From CAIOYC01 sp964243985 (GTDB lineage: Bacteria; Pseudomonadota; Alphaproteobacteria; Caulobacterales; Caulobacteraceae), in the NCBI GenBank assembly GCA_964243985.1, contig CAXTHJ010000003.1:1-64000 (forward strand): a stretch of DNA of 64,000 bases, written 5' to 3'. A program made the translations under genes and the position numbers. The notes below the pieces were generated by a model. It ran no database searches and was not told the origin of the DNA. It worked only from the letters and a program-made list of their open reading frames with translations. Below, piece after piece: positions 8,507 to 17,230 of this stretch (positions are counted from its first letter, which is position 1; each line of letters begins with the position of its first letter).

Positions 8507-8854
8507 GTGGAGGGCGCGCCCGCTCCGGGAACGCCGCTCTGCGCTGTGGCCGATCTTGGCGATCCGGGCGCAAAGGGATTCCAGTTTCGCGACGGCGAGA
8601 CGCTGTTCAGTGGTTTTGTGGTGCGCCAGGGCGAGGGCGTATTCGGCTATCTCGACCGCTGCCCCCATGCCGGTTGGCCGCTCGCGTTCGCGCCGGACAA
8701 ATACCTGACCCGCGCGGGCGACCTAATCCTCTGCGCCGGGCATGGGGCGCTGTTTCGGCTTGAGGACGGGGTCTGCATAGGCGGCCCGTGCGGAGGCAAG
8801 CGGCTGCAATCATGGGCGGTGAGCGTCGAGGACGGCGTGGTTCGGGCGATATGA
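8507..8854 (+). CDS. Small Rieske [2Fe-2S] ferredoxin-like protein
   Basis: 115 residues consisting of a single Rieske domain. The cluster ligands are visible as CPHAG (Cys-x-His) and CAGHG (Cys-x2-His) about 28 residues apart, followed by LFRLEDGVCIGGPCGGKRL, where the second loop also has a proline-cysteine turn. Such stand-alone domains resemble NirD or ferredoxin-type electron carriers. The GTG start follows the YciI stop by 6 bp, and the TGA stop overlaps the rsmI ATG (ATGA). The partner enzyme is not evident. Electron transfer is inferred from the domain. Confidence 0.85.
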   Translation: MEGAPAPGTPLCAVADLGDPGAKGFQFRDGETLFSGFVVRQGEGVFGYLDRCPHAGWPLAFAPDKYLTRAGDLILCAGHGALFRLEDGVCIGGPCGGKRLQSWAVSVEDGVVRAI

Positions 8855-9729
8855 GCGCGCCTGAAAACGCGGCGCGAGACGCGGCCGATCCGCCCAAACC
8901 GTTAGAGAGCGGCCTCTATGTGGTCTCCACGCCCATCGGAAACCTCGGTGACCTGACCTTCCGCGCCCTGGATGTCTTGAAACGCTGCGACCTGATCCTC
9001 GCGGAGGACACCCGCGTCGCCGCCAAGTTGCTCAACGCTTATGCGGTGAAGAAGCGGCTCGAACGCTACGACGATCACGCCGACGACGGCCGCACCGCCG
9101 AGGTGATCGAGAAGCTGAAAGCGGGCGGCGTCATCGCTCTAGTGTCCGATGCCGGGACGCCCCTGGTGTCCGATCCCGGCTACCGGCTGGTGACCGCGGC
9201 GGCGGCGGAAGACCTGCGGGTGATCCCCATTCCCGGCGCCTCGGCGGCCCTGGCGGCTCTGGCGATTTCAGGGCTGCCGACAGATCGCTTCCTGTTCGTG
9301 GGCTTCCCGCCGCCCAAATCCGCCGCGCGCAAGAGCTTCTTGGCCGATGTGGCGGCGACCCGCGCCACCTTGGTGTTCTACGAGACCGGGCCGCGCCTCG
9401 CCGACAGTCTGACGGACATGGCGGAGGTGTTCGGCGACCGACCGGCAGCCGTCTGCCGCGAACTGACCAAGCTCTATGAGACCTGCATCCGGGGGCCGCT
9501 CTCCGTTCTCGCCGCCGATCCGCGCCTGGACGGGCCGAGAGGCGAGATCGTGGTGGTGGTCGGCGCGGGAGAGGACATCGTCGCCAGCGCGGCGGACGTG
9601 GACAGCGCCCTCGCAGACGCCCTCTCCCGCCAAAGCCCGTCCGCCGCCGCCGCCGAAGTGGCCAAGGCGCTCGGCCTACCCAAGCGCGACCTCTACCGAC
9701 GCGCCCTGGAATTGAAGGGCGCCGAGTGA
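8851..9729 (+). CDS. rsmI: 16S rRNA (cytidine1402-2'-O)-methyltransferase
   Basis: 292 residues of the tetrapyrrole-methylase fold. LYVVSTPIGNLGDLTFRALDVL and LILAEDTRVAAKLL at the N-terminus, LVSDAGTPLVSDPGYRLV, and IPIPGASAALAALAISGLPTDRFLF-type segments are diagnostic for RsmI, which methylates C1402 of 16S rRNA with SAM. The ATG overlaps the preceding TGA. Longer in-frame starts exist but would extend into the Rieske gene. The 3' end overlaps the next gene's GTG start. Confidence 0.95.
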   Translation: MSAPENAARDAADPPKPLESGLYVVSTPIGNLGDLTFRALDVLKRCDLILAEDTRVAAKLLNAYAVKKRLERYDDHADDGRTAEVIEKLKAGGVIALVSDAGTPLVSDPGYRLVTAAAAEDLRVIPIPGASAALAALAISGLPTDRFLFVGFPPPKSAARKSFLADVAATRATLVFYETGPRLADSLTDMAEVFGDRPAAVCRELTKLYETCIRGPLSVLAADPRLDGPRGEIVVVVGAGEDIVASAADVDSALADALSRQSPSAAAAEVAKALGLPKRDLYRRALELKGAE

Positions 9730-10133
9730 TTACGCCGGCCGATCGCCGCGCTGCTCGGTTGGAGGCCCGGCGCGCAAGGGGCGGCAAGGCGCGGGAGGAC
9801 GGTCGCGCTTCGGAATTCGTCGCCGCCTTCTGGCTGATGCTCACCGGCTGGCGCATCCTCGCTTTCCGCCTGAAGACGCCGCAGGGAGAGATCGACCTCC
9901 TCGCCCGCCGCGGCCAGATCCTCGCCGTGATCGAAGTGAAACGCCGCGCCACGATCGAAGTGGCGCTGGAAGCGGTGGGCCATCGCCAGCGCCAAAGGCT
10001 TCGCGCCGCCGCACTCAGCCTCGCCGCCAAGCGAGCCGACCTAGCCGGCTTGTCCGTGCGCCTGGACCTGATCGCTCTGGCGCCAGGCCGCCTGCCGCGT
10101 CATATTGCCGACGCCTGGGCCGGATCGGATTGA
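9726..10133 (+). CDS. YraN/UPF0102 family nuclease-like protein
   Basis: 135 residues. The core has GEIDLLARRGQILAVIEVKRRA, the GEIDL...VEVK pattern of the PD-(D/E)xK endonuclease fold seen in UPF0102 (YraN) proteins, preceded by a basic Arg-rich N-terminus. YraN commonly sits directly after rsmI, as here, with its GTG start overlapping the rsmI TGA. Biochemical function is poorly defined in the family. Coupled translation with rsmI is likely. Confidence 0.9.
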   Translation: MITPADRRAARLEARRARGGKAREDGRASEFVAAFWLMLTGWRILAFRLKTPQGEIDLLARRGQILAVIEVKRRATIEVALEAVGHRQRQRLRAAALSLAAKRADLAGLSVRLDLIALAPGRLPRHIADAWAGSD

Positions 10134-10183
10134 GTTAAGCCGACCTCGGAGACGCAACGGCTTTGGGGATCAGGCCGCTGACC

Positions 10184-10999
10184 ATGACGCGAGACGAGGC
10201 CGAACGCACATTGGCGGCGGCGGGCGACACGCCCGACGAGCAGTTCTCGCTCTTTGAAGCCGCTCTCGCCTGCGCCCTGCACGAAACCCCCGGCCGCAGC
10301 GCCGACGCCGCCCGCGCCCTCGCTACCTTGGCGGCCGAACGGCTGTCCGAACGACTCAAGACCGAGAGGCCGGAGGAGGCGATCTGCGAGGCGCTGGGCG
10401 GCGATCTCGGCCTTGGCGGCGATCATATCGACTACGACGATCCCCCGAACGCCGACCTGATCTCCGTCTGCGAACGACGCAAAGGACTGCCGGTGGCGCT
10501 CGGGGTGCTCTACATGGAGGCGGCGCGGCGGTGCCGATTAAAAGTGATGGGGGTGGATTTTCCCGGCCACTTCCTGCTGCGGATCGAGACCGATGAGGGC
10601 CCGATTGCGCTCGATCCCCTCACCGGCGGCCATGTGGTGCTGCCGTCGGAACTGACCCGCCGCGCTTTCGCCGCCGGGCTGACGCCGGACGTGGCGGATC
10701 GCATGGACCTTCTGATGGCGCCGGTGCGCGACCGTCAGGTGGCCCTGCGCCTGGAGAACAACATCTACGCCCGCGCCAGCCAGCGCCGCGATTTCCCCCG
10801 CGCCGAACGCTCCGCCCTTCGCCGCGCGCTTCTCGATCCCGAAGACCACCGCCCTTGGCTCGATGTCGCCGCCGCCCGCGAAGGCCAGGGCGCGCTGAAC
10901 GGCGCGCTGGAGGCCCTGGCCCGCGCCCGCTTCCTGGACGGCGGCGCCGAGATCGCCGCGCGAGCGGCACGGGAGCGGGTGCGGATGCGGCTGAATTAA
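10184..10999 (+). CDS. SirB1-family transglutaminase-like/TPR protein
   Basis: 271 residues from the ATG at 10184 (a TTG at 10163 is in frame but lacks a clear ribosome site). The N-terminal two thirds match the SirB1/transglutaminase-like domain: ISVCERRKGLPVALGVLYMEAARR, then VDFPGHFLLR and ALDPLTGG. The C-terminus has short helical repeats (NNIYARASQRRDFPRAERSALRRALLDPEDHRPWLD) like a degenerate TPR. The family often sits near rsmI-yraN in alphaproteobacteria. The enzymatic role is unproven and the catalytic Cys is present in the SVCERR motif. It is probably the last gene of the tsaD operon. Confidence 0.85.
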   Translation: MTRDEAERTLAAAGDTPDEQFSLFEAALACALHETPGRSADAARALATLAAERLSERLKTERPEEAICEALGGDLGLGGDHIDYDDPPNADLISVCERRKGLPVALGVLYMEAARRCRLKVMGVDFPGHFLLRIETDEGPIALDPLTGGHVVLPSELTRRAFAAGLTPDVADRMDLLMAPVRDRQVALRLENNIYARASQRRDFPRAERSALRRALLDPEDHRPWLDVAAAREGQGALNGALEALARARFLDGGAEIAARAARERVRMRLN

Positions 11000-11174
11000 G
11001 GGAGGGCAGGATGAGTCGCCCTGAGCACGAGACTGAGTCAGGGGTTCTGGAACCTGCCGCGCTGCTGAGCGCGGACGGACGCGGGCGGCCGGTCGTTTGG
11101 GCCTGACGCTTGGGTTTAGACCCAGGGTCAAAAGCGTAAGAGACTGCGGCAGGAAATTTGAGGAGGATTCCGCC

Positions 11175-11804
11175 TTGAGCACGCGAATTGGTCAGGGCCT
11201 TTGGGGGCTGGGGGCGCTTCTGAGCGCCGGGATCGCGATCTACTCCTACCGCTATTTTCTGGCGATAGGCCCACATATCCCTACGCCTCTTGGTAACGCT
11301 TATGGCAAGCCATTCCTTTATATTCACATCATCGGTGCGGCGACGGCGCTGCTGATCGGACTACTGAACTTCATCGCCGCGATCCGGCGCCGGTGGCCGC
11401 AGGTTCATCGTTGGATCGGTCGGATCTATATCGTGAGCTGCCTGGTCGGCGGCGTGGGCGGGCTGGTGGCCGCCTTCGGGTCCACAGCGGGGCCCATAGC
11501 CACGGCGGGCTTCGGCTTGCTTGGAATCTTCTGGATTGTCATCAACAGCCAGGGCTGGCGGATGGCGCGGGCCCGGCGCTTCACCGACCACAGGGCGTGG
11601 ATGATCCGCTCCTTCGCCCTGACCTTCGGCGCGGTGAACCTGCGTCTCTATCTGCCCCTGATCCCGCTGTTCCACGTCTCATTTGTAGACGGCTACCGCG
11701 CCATCTCGTTCCTGGCCTGGGTCCCCAACCTGATCGTGGCGGAGCTCTACATCCGCGGTGCCTTTGGCAGGGTCTTGGGACCGACGCGGCGGCCGGCGGC
11801 TTGA
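11175..11804 (+). CDS. DUF2306 integral membrane protein
   Basis: 209 residues with six or so hydrophobic segments. The signature of DUF2306 (RRRWPQVHRWIGRIYIVSC, and later RARRFTDHRAWMIRSFALTFGAVNLRL) is clear. The start was fixed by a perfect AGGAGG at 11161-11166 placed 8 nt before a TTG at 11175; a longer ATG version would begin in front of that site. The paired HR..G and DHR.W.R motifs suggest histidine/arginine residues at the membrane interface, possibly haem or quinone related, but no function is established. Three related proteins occur at 52.2-54.5 kb. Confidence 0.8.
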   Translation: MSTRIGQGLWGLGALLSAGIAIYSYRYFLAIGPHIPTPLGNAYGKPFLYIHIIGAATALLIGLLNFIAAIRRRWPQVHRWIGRIYIVSCLVGGVGGLVAAFGSTAGPIATAGFGLLGIFWIVINSQGWRMARARRFTDHRAWMIRSFALTFGAVNLRLYLPLIPLFHVSFVDGYRAISFLAWVPNLIVAELYIRGAFGRVLGPTRRPAA

Positions 11805-11815
11805 CGCTGAGCGCA

Positions 11816-12697
11816 TCAGCCAGGTCCCACCACCTCCGCCAACCCCACCACCCGCTCCGCCTCCACCAGGTGCAGCCGCTCCGCCATTCGGCCATTCACC
11901 CGGATCGCGCCCTTGCCCGCGTTCTCCGGCTCGGCGAAGGCGGCGATCACCGCGCGGGCGTGGGCGACTTCGGCCTCATCGGGCGAATAGGCGACGTTGG
12001 CGGGGTCGATCTGGCTGGGGTGGATCAGGGTCTTGCCGTCGAAGCCGAAGTCGCGGCCCTGGCGGCATTCGCGCTCCAACCCTTCCGCATCCTCGATCCC
12101 GCCGAAGGGGCCGTCCAGCGCCGCGATCCCGTGCGCCTTGGCCGCCGCCACCAGCATGGAGAGGGCGGCGAAGAAGGGCTCGCGCCCCGGCGTGATGCGC
12201 CACCCCGTCTCCTTGGCGAGATCGTTGGGGCCAAGCACGAGGGCGGCGAGGCGGGAGGTCTTGGCCGCCGCGCCGATGCCCTCCAGGTGGAAAAGGCTCC
12301 GCGCCGTCTCGATCATGGCCCAAAGTTGCGTCTTGGGGCGCGTGGTCTGTAGCGCGTGCGAGAGGCGGGCGTCGTAGCGGGCGATATCTCCGGCATCGCC
12401 CACCTTGGGGACCAGGATGGCGTCCAGCCCGGCGTCGGTGGCGGCCTTCAGGTCCGCCTCGCCCCAGGGCGTGTCGAGGCCATTGACGCGGATGACGAGC
12501 TCCCGCCGCCCGAACCCGCCGACCTTCACCGCCTCGACCGCCGCTGCGCGAGCGCTATCCTTGGCGTCCGGCGCCACGGCGTCCTCCAGGTCGAGGATCA
12601 CCACGTCGCAGGGCAGGCTTTTTGCCTTTTCGATGGCGCGGGGGTTGGAGGCCGGCATGTAGAGGACGCTGCGGCGGGGGCGGAAAGCGACGGTCAT
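11816..12697 (-). CDS. HpcH/HpaI aldolase-citrate lyase beta-like (CitE/malyl-CoA lyase family)
   Basis: 293 residues. It begins RPRRSVLYMPASNPRAIEKA, followed by DVVILDLEDAVAPDAK (metal-binding Glu/Asp), ELVIRVNGLDTPWGEAD, ILVPKVGDAGDI, LWAMIETARSLF and FGFDGKTLIHPSQID, all CitE-superfamily hallmarks. Members cleave or form C-C bonds of citryl-, malyl- or methylmalyl-CoA, or hydrolyse malyl-CoA. The stand-alone form without CitD/CitF argues against true citrate lyase. Its ATG overlaps the stop of the upstream thpR gene on the same strand by 4 bp, so they are cotranscribed. Confidence 0.88.
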   Translation of the reverse strand: MTVAFRPRRSVLYMPASNPRAIEKAKSLPCDVVILDLEDAVAPDAKDSARAAAVEAVKVGGFGRRELVIRVNGLDTPWGEADLKAATDAGLDAILVPKVGDAGDIARYDARLSHALQTTRPKTQLWAMIETARSLFHLEGIGAAAKTSRLAALVLGPNDLAKETGWRITPGREPFFAALSMLVAAAKAHGIAALDGPFGGIEDAEGLERECRQGRDFGFDGKTLIHPSQIDPANVAYSPDEAEVAHARAVIAAFAEPENAGKGAIRVNGRMAERLHLVEAERVVGLAEVVGPG

Positions 12698-13230
12698 GGA
12701 AAGGAATACTCGCGTTCGAGGGTGTATTTGGAGCCGCCCGGCCCAAGCTGGCTGGAATAGAGGCCAAAGCTTCCGGCGCTCCAGGCGGGAGATTTCAGGA
12801 GGTTGTGTTCAGCCACCCATTCGGCCACGTGGGTCGGCGGGCTGTGCTTCAGATAGGCCAGGGTGACATGGGGGCGATAGGCGCGCTTTTCGGGGGCGAG
12901 GCTCACCTTGCGCGCGGCGCTTTCGCACTTGCCGGCGAGGCGCATCAGCGGTTCTGACGCCGAGACCCCGGTCCAAACCGCCCGCATATGATCCGTCTCC
13001 CCAAAGGCGCCCACACCTTCAAGCGCCACCTCGAACGGCTTCATGCGAATCAGCGCCAGGGCGTCGTCCAGATCGGCGGCGGCGGGTTCGGAAACCTCGC
13101 CGAAGAAACGGAGGGTGATGTGGAAAGCGTCGGTGGGCCGCCAAGTGGCGCCCGGCACGCCAACCTGGAGCCGCACCAGCCCCTCGGCGATATCATAGGG
13201 CACATGCAGGGCGGCGAAGAGACGGATCAT
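12694..13230 (-). CDS. thpR: RNA 2',3'-cyclic phosphodiesterase
   Basis: 178 residues of the 2H phosphoesterase superfamily. The two catalytic HxTx motifs are HITL (H37) and HVTL (H121), each in the expected strand context (FHITLRFFGEV, RPHVTLAYLK). It begins MIRLFAALHVPYDIAEGL like bacterial LigT/ThpR. It hydrolyses 2',3'-cyclic phosphate RNA ends and can ligate tRNA halves in vitro. It overlaps the CitE-like gene, but no functional link is apparent. Confidence 0.93.
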   Translation of the reverse strand: MIRLFAALHVPYDIAEGLVRLQVGVPGATWRPTDAFHITLRFFGEVSEPAAADLDDALALIRMKPFEVALEGVGAFGETDHMRAVWTGVSASEPLMRLAGKCESAARKVSLAPEKRAYRPHVTLAYLKHSPPTHVAEWVAEHNLLKSPAWSAGSFGLYSSQLGPGGSKYTLEREYSFP

Positions 13231-13292
13231 GCTGGTCCAACCTAGTCATTCTCCGAGTGCGGCGCGAGCCTCGGTCCTCTGCCTTTTCTCCG

Positions 13293-13370
13293 CTCATCCC
13301 CGCGAAAGCGGACCTAGGTTTGAACCGTCGCACCCTTTCGCAAGCCTGGATCCCCGCTCCTGCAGGATGA
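13293..13370. repeat. Degenerate REP-like palindromic element
   Basis: Between divergent thpR and pdxY lies TCATCCCCGCGAAAGCGG followed by a CCTAGG-like box, and about 25 bp later a roughly inverted copy (CCTGGATCCCCGCT...GGATGA). This resembles the short intergenic palindromes (TCATCCCCGC-GCGGGGATGA type) scattered through many alphaproteobacterial genomes. The two arms are diverged, so folding would be imperfect. Only one copy was noticed in this window. Confidence 0.5.
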
Positions 13371-13420
13371 ACGAATTGGAAAACCGTTTCATCCATCGCG
13401 TCTCCCGCTAGGATGTCCCG

Positions 13421-14251
13421 ATGCCCAACGCGCTGATCTTCTCCAGCTACGTCGTCTCCAGCCGGGTGGGCGGGTTCATCCAGGCGCTGGCGTTCGGCGC
13501 GATGGGAATCGAGGCGCGGCTGATCCCCAGCGTCCTCTACGGCCGCCATCCTGGCCACGGCGCGCCGGGCGGCGGTGCTGTGGGCACTGAGACCTATCGC
13601 GGCGTGATCGAGGGCGCGGAGGCGCAGGGCGCGCTGGCCGCCGACCTGATCCTCACCGGCTATTTCGCCCTGCCCGAACAGGTGCGGATGACCGCCGCCG
13701 CCATCGACCGGGCGCGGCAGGCGGCGGTCAAGCCCGTCGTACTGGTGGACCCGATCCTCGGCGACGCGGACAAGGGCCTGTATGTGAACCCGGAGGTGGA
13801 TGCCGCCATCCGCGAACTGCTCGTGCCCCGCGCCGACGTGCTGGCGCCCAACTGCTGGGAACTGCAGCGCATCACCGGCGCCAAGGTGCGGGATGCGGAG
13901 AGCGCGACGAAGGCGGCGAAGCTTTTGAAAAGGCCGGTGCTGATCTCCTCCATCCCCTGCGGTGCGGACCAGATCGGCGTTCTGTATGTGGACAAGGGCT
14001 CAGCCTGGCTCGCCTGTCACGCCAAGGCTGTGGAGGCGCCCAAGGGCACGGGCGACCTCCTGAAAGCCCTGTTCGCCGCCGGCTTTATAGAGGCAGCGCC
14101 CCCGCAGACCGCCCTGATCCGGGCTGTCGGCGGCGTAGCGGATGCGGTGGAGGCCGCCATCGCCGCCGGCCTTGACGATCTGCCGGTCGCCAGCCTCGCC
14201 GAACGATTCAAGGCGCCCACGAGCCGCGTCACCCTCTCCACCGTCGCCTAA
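13421..14251 (+). CDS. pdxY: Pyridoxal kinase
   Basis: 276 residues of the ribokinase-like fold in the PdxK/PdxY branch. ALIFSSYVVSSRVG at the N-terminus replaces the usual SIQSHVVYGHVG. SVLYGRHPGHG and VVLVDPILGDADKGLYV follow, then VLAPNCWELQRITG and the C-terminal APKGTGDLLKALFAAGF with the catalytic GTGD. It phosphorylates pyridoxal (or pyridoxine) at O5' with ATP to salvage PLP. The start ATG fits the conserved N-terminus. The serine hydrolase gene follows after 10 bp. Confidence 0.88.
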   Translation: MPNALIFSSYVVSSRVGGFIQALAFGAMGIEARLIPSVLYGRHPGHGAPGGGAVGTETYRGVIEGAEAQGALAADLILTGYFALPEQVRMTAAAIDRARQAAVKPVVLVDPILGDADKGLYVNPEVDAAIRELLVPRADVLAPNCWELQRITGAKVRDAESATKAAKLLKRPVLISSIPCGADQIGVLYVDKGSAWLACHAKAVEAPKGTGDLLKALFAAGFIEAAPPQTALIRAVGGVADAVEAAIAAGLDDLPVASLAERFKAPTSRVTLSTVA

Positions 14252-14261
14252 GGAGTCAGCG

Positions 14262-15359
14262 TTGATCGTCCACCCCCCATTCGAACCCGTCCGCGAGGCG
14301 TTCGAAGCCGCCCTGGCCAGCGGCGCAGAACTGGGCGTGCGGTTCACCGTGGTTCGGGAGGGCGAGGTGGTGCTGGATCTTTGGGGCGGTTACGCCGATC
14401 GGGAAAGGACCCGCCCCTTCGACGAGCGCACCCTAACGCCGGTGTTCTCTGTCACCAAGGCGCTGGCGGCGATTCTGATGGCGCGGCTGGTGGATCAGGG
14501 CAAACTTGCCTACGGCCAGACCGTCGCCAGCGTCTGGCCCGAGTTCGCCGCCGCCGGCAAGGGCGGGATCACCGTCGAACAGATGCTCTCCCATCAGGCC
14601 GGCCTCCCTGGATTCCTGGAGCCGATGGATCCGGCGGACTGGTTCGACTGGGACCTGATCTGCAGCCGCCTCGCCGCCATGACCCCGTTTTGGCCGCCGG
14701 GCACGGCGTCCGGCTATCACGCCGTCACCTACGGCTACCTGGCGGGCGAGGTGTTTCGCCGGGTGGACGGGCGCAGCATGGGCCGGGCGCTGGCGGAGGA
14801 TATCGCCGGCCCGCTCGACCTCGATCTCTTCATCGGCCTGCCGAAGCGCAAGGACGGGCGGGTGGCGAAGCTGATCCGGCCGTCCACCTTCCCGAACTTC
14901 GGCCCTATCAACGACGCCACCCGCGCCGCCTTCCTGACCAAGTGGGCCTCGCCGGGCGGCCGGAGCTCGGAGGAGTGGCGGCGCGCGGAAATCCCCTCGG
15001 CTAACGGGCACGCCACGGCGCTGGCGTTGGCCAAGTTGATGGGGCTGCTGGCGACGGACGGGGGCGGCGTTCTATCGCCCAGCGGCGTCCAGGCGCTGGC
15101 GCGGCAACGGATCGTCGGCGACGATCTGGTTCTGCCCTTCCGCATCAGTTGGGGCGCCGGGGTGATGCGGAACCAGGGGCTGAACATCTATGGGCCGGGG
15201 CAAGCGACCTTCGGCCATTCGGGCTGGGGCGGCGCCTGCTGCCTCGCCGATCCGGAGCGGCGGCTCGGCATGGCCTATGTGATGAACAAGCAATCCGCCG
15301 ACCTGATCGGCGACGCCCGCGCCCGACGATTGATCGACGCCGTCTACGCCTGCCTCTGA
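14262..15359 (+). CDS. Serine beta-lactamase-like hydrolase (class C/EstB family)
   Basis: 365 residues of the beta-lactamase/esterase fold. The nucleophile motif SxxK is SVTK (S63-K66) within TPVFSVTKALAAIL. A tyrosine segment GYHAVTYGYLAGEVFRR corresponds to the YxN region, and FGHSGWGGACCLADPERRLGMAYVMN near the C-terminus matches the third (HxG-type) motif. Proteins like this are usually cytoplasmic esterases of unknown substrate rather than resistance enzymes, and no signal peptide is seen. The TTG start at 14262 is supported by AGGAG at 14251-14255. It lies 10 bp behind pdxY. Confidence 0.87.
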   Translation: MIVHPPFEPVREAFEAALASGAELGVRFTVVREGEVVLDLWGGYADRERTRPFDERTLTPVFSVTKALAAILMARLVDQGKLAYGQTVASVWPEFAAAGKGGITVEQMLSHQAGLPGFLEPMDPADWFDWDLICSRLAAMTPFWPPGTASGYHAVTYGYLAGEVFRRVDGRSMGRALAEDIAGPLDLDLFIGLPKRKDGRVAKLIRPSTFPNFGPINDATRAAFLTKWASPGGRSSEEWRRAEIPSANGHATALALAKLMGLLATDGGGVLSPSGVQALARQRIVGDDLVLPFRISWGAGVMRNQGLNIYGPGQATFGHSGWGGACCLADPERRLGMAYVMNKQSADLIGDARARRLIDAVYACL

Positions 15360-15461
15360 CCGCTGAACTTCCGCAACGCTTGGGCGGCGGGCGCCGTGTT
15401 GAAGGCGCGGCTTCGCTATCAGCCGAGGCTGGCCAAGATGGTCCGCCCGAACTCACCGCTC

Positions 15462-16682
15462 TTAGCTTCGCGGGCCACCCCTTTTGGGCGGACGGGGACC
15501 TTTGACGGTGGCGCGATAGGGCTTGGCCTTGCCCGCGCCAGGGTCGACGGCCTTGGGAGCGACTTTGCGAGGCTTGTCCGTGCGAGCGGACGGTTCGGCG
15601 GCGGACGCCTTCACGCCGGGGGCGCGGGTGGGCCGTTTGCTCTTGGCGATCACGGGCTTCTTCTTCGGCTTGGCCCAGCCGGTTTTGTAGACGGGTTTGG
15701 CGTCTTCGACGGCGGCGGTCGCAGCGGCCCGGGCGGGTTTGCCCTCCCGGTTGAGCTTGGGGTCACGGCGAGCAGCGGCGCGTTTGCCGCCGTCTGGGCT
15801 TTGAGCGGGCAGAGGTTGCGTGGCGGTGCGGTCGCCTTTGGGCAGGTTCTCAGGCGCAATGTACTCGGAGAGTAGCTCGCGGATCACGCGGGGGCCGACC
15901 TCCTCCGCCGCGCCGACCGGCAAGGTGGCCAGGGCGAAAGGCCCATAAGCCAGGCGGATCAGACGGTTCACCTTCAGGCCGATGGATTCCAGCACCCGCC
16001 GCACCTCGCGGTTCTTGCCTTCGGTGAGGGCGACGGTGATCCAGAGATTGGCGGGGCCCTTCTTGTCGGGATCGGCGGCGCGGTGCTGGGCTTTGTCCAA
16101 ATGGGCGTCGATCGGGCCGTAGAGCACGCCTTCAACCGTGACCCCGTCCATCAGCTTGTCGAGCCTCGCTTGGGTGGTCTGGCCATAGGCGCGAGCCCGG
16201 TAGCGGCGGAGAAGCCCCGTCGACGGCAGTTCCAATGCACGGGCCAGACCGCCGTCGTTGGTGAGGAGCAGCAGGCCCTCGGACGAAAGGTCGAGACGCC
16301 CAATGGAGATCACGCGGGGCAGGCCCTCGGGCAGGTTCTCAAACACCGTCGCGCGGCCTTTGGGATCGGTGTGGGTGGTCACCAGGCCCGCCGGCTTGTG
16401 ATAGCGCCACAGGCGGGTGGGTTCGGCGTCGGACACCACTTCACCGTTCACGGTCAGGATGTCCTTCGGCCCAACCTTCACTGCTGGCGTGGTCAGCACT
16501 TCGCCGTTCAGGGCTACGCGCCCTCCGGCGATCAGCCGCTCCACTTCGCGGCGGGAGGCGACGCCGGCGCGGGCGAGGGCCTTGGCCACCCGCTCGCCGG
16601 CGTTCGCCAACTCGGGGGCGGCGCCGTTTGCAGATTGACCGGCGGAGCCGGGGCGGCTTGGGTGTTTCGCGTGATCGACCAT
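15462..16682 (-). CDS. rluB: 23S rRNA pseudouridine synthase (RluB-like) with long basic tail
   Basis: 406 residues. The order is an S4 RNA-binding domain (ERVAKALARAGVASRREVERLIAGGRVALNG), then the RsuA/RluB/E/F catalytic core with PEGLPRVISIGRLDLSSEGLLLLTNDG (catalytic Asp in GRLD), and NREVRRVLESIGL. After about residue 280 comes a 120-residue Lys/Pro/Ala-rich tail without fold signals, ending GPRPPKRGG. It converts a uridine in helix 89-93 of 23S rRNA to pseudouridine. The ATG at 16682 was chosen because the upstream frame is a shadow of tadA; the 5' ends of rluB and tadA overlap or nearly so. Confidence 0.9.
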   Translation of the reverse strand: MVDHAKHPSRPGSAGQSANGAAPELANAGERVAKALARAGVASRREVERLIAGGRVALNGEVLTTPAVKVGPKDILTVNGEVVSDAEPTRLWRYHKPAGLVTTHTDPKGRATVFENLPEGLPRVISIGRLDLSSEGLLLLTNDGGLARALELPSTGLLRRYRARAYGQTTQARLDKLMDGVTVEGVLYGPIDAHLDKAQHRAADPDKKGPANLWITVALTEGKNREVRRVLESIGLKVNRLIRLAYGPFALATLPVGAAEEVGPRVIRELLSEYIAPENLPKGDRTATQPLPAQSPDGGKRAAARRDPKLNREGKPARAAATAAVEDAKPVYKTGWAKPKKKPVIAKSKRPTRAPGVKASAAEPSARTDKPRKVAPKAVDPGAGKAKPYRATVKGPRPPKRGGPRS

Positions 16683-17150
16683 GACCTTCCCACCATGCGC
16701 ATCGCGCTTCTCGCCGCGCAAGCCGCCGCGGACGCAGGCGAGACCCCGGTGGGGGCGGTGGTGTTCGATCCTGCTTCGGGCGATGTGGTCGCCGTGGCCG
16801 GCAACGCGCCAATCGGCCTGCACGATCCCACAGCCCACGCGGAGATCCTCGCCATCCGGGCGGCGGCGACCAAGGTCTGCAATTACCGCCTGACAGGCCT
16901 CTGGCTCTACGTGACGCTGGAGCCCTGCCCCATGTGCGCCGGGGCCATCAGCCAAGCGCGGATCGGGCGGGTGGTGTTTGGCGCCTCAGACCCCAAAGGG
17001 GGCGGGGTGCAGCATGGCGCAAAGGTGTTTGACCAACCCACCTGCCACTGGCGGCCGGACGTTCTGGGCGGCGTCCTAGCCGACGAGAGCGCAGCGCTGC
17101 TGAAGGGCTTCTTCAAGGCGCGGCGCGGGTCAGATCGGCCAGCCGAATAG
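16671..17150 (+). CDS. tadA: tRNA-specific adenosine deaminase
   Basis: About 159 residues from a GTG at 16671, or 151 from the ATG at 16695. The core has GETPVGAVVFDP, the zinc/proton-shuttle motif AHAEILAIR and EPCPMCAGAISQARIGRVVFGASDPKGG, which is the TadA signature. It deaminates A34 to inosine in tRNA-Arg(ACG). The start is uncertain because the family usually has a few residues before MR-AL. Either choice leaves little room for a leader, since rluB starts at 16682 on the other strand. Confidence 0.93.
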   Translation: MIDHDLPTMRIALLAAQAAADAGETPVGAVVFDPASGDVVAVAGNAPIGLHDPTAHAEILAIRAAATKVCNYRLTGLWLYVTLEPCPMCAGAISQARIGRVVFGASDPKGGGVQHGAKVFDQPTCHWRPDVLGGVLADESAALLKGFFKARRGSDRPAE

Positions 17151-17230
17151 ATCAGCCCGATCCGCTCGCGCCAACACGCGGGTTGTATCCGACGTCATCG
17201 ACGTTGAGGCGGCGATATCAGCCCCGGTGA

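Noticed and set aside
11011..11106. 31-codon frame MSRPEHETESGVLEPAALL... with a GGGAGG before its ATG
   Set aside because: It is too short, matches nothing and lies in a GC-rich spacer where such frames are frequent; the real downstream gene has its own AGGAGG.
14142..14261. N-terminal extension of the serine hydrolase into pdxY
   Set aside because: The extension is the shadow of pdxY in another frame; the TTG with AGGAG at 14262 fits the family start.
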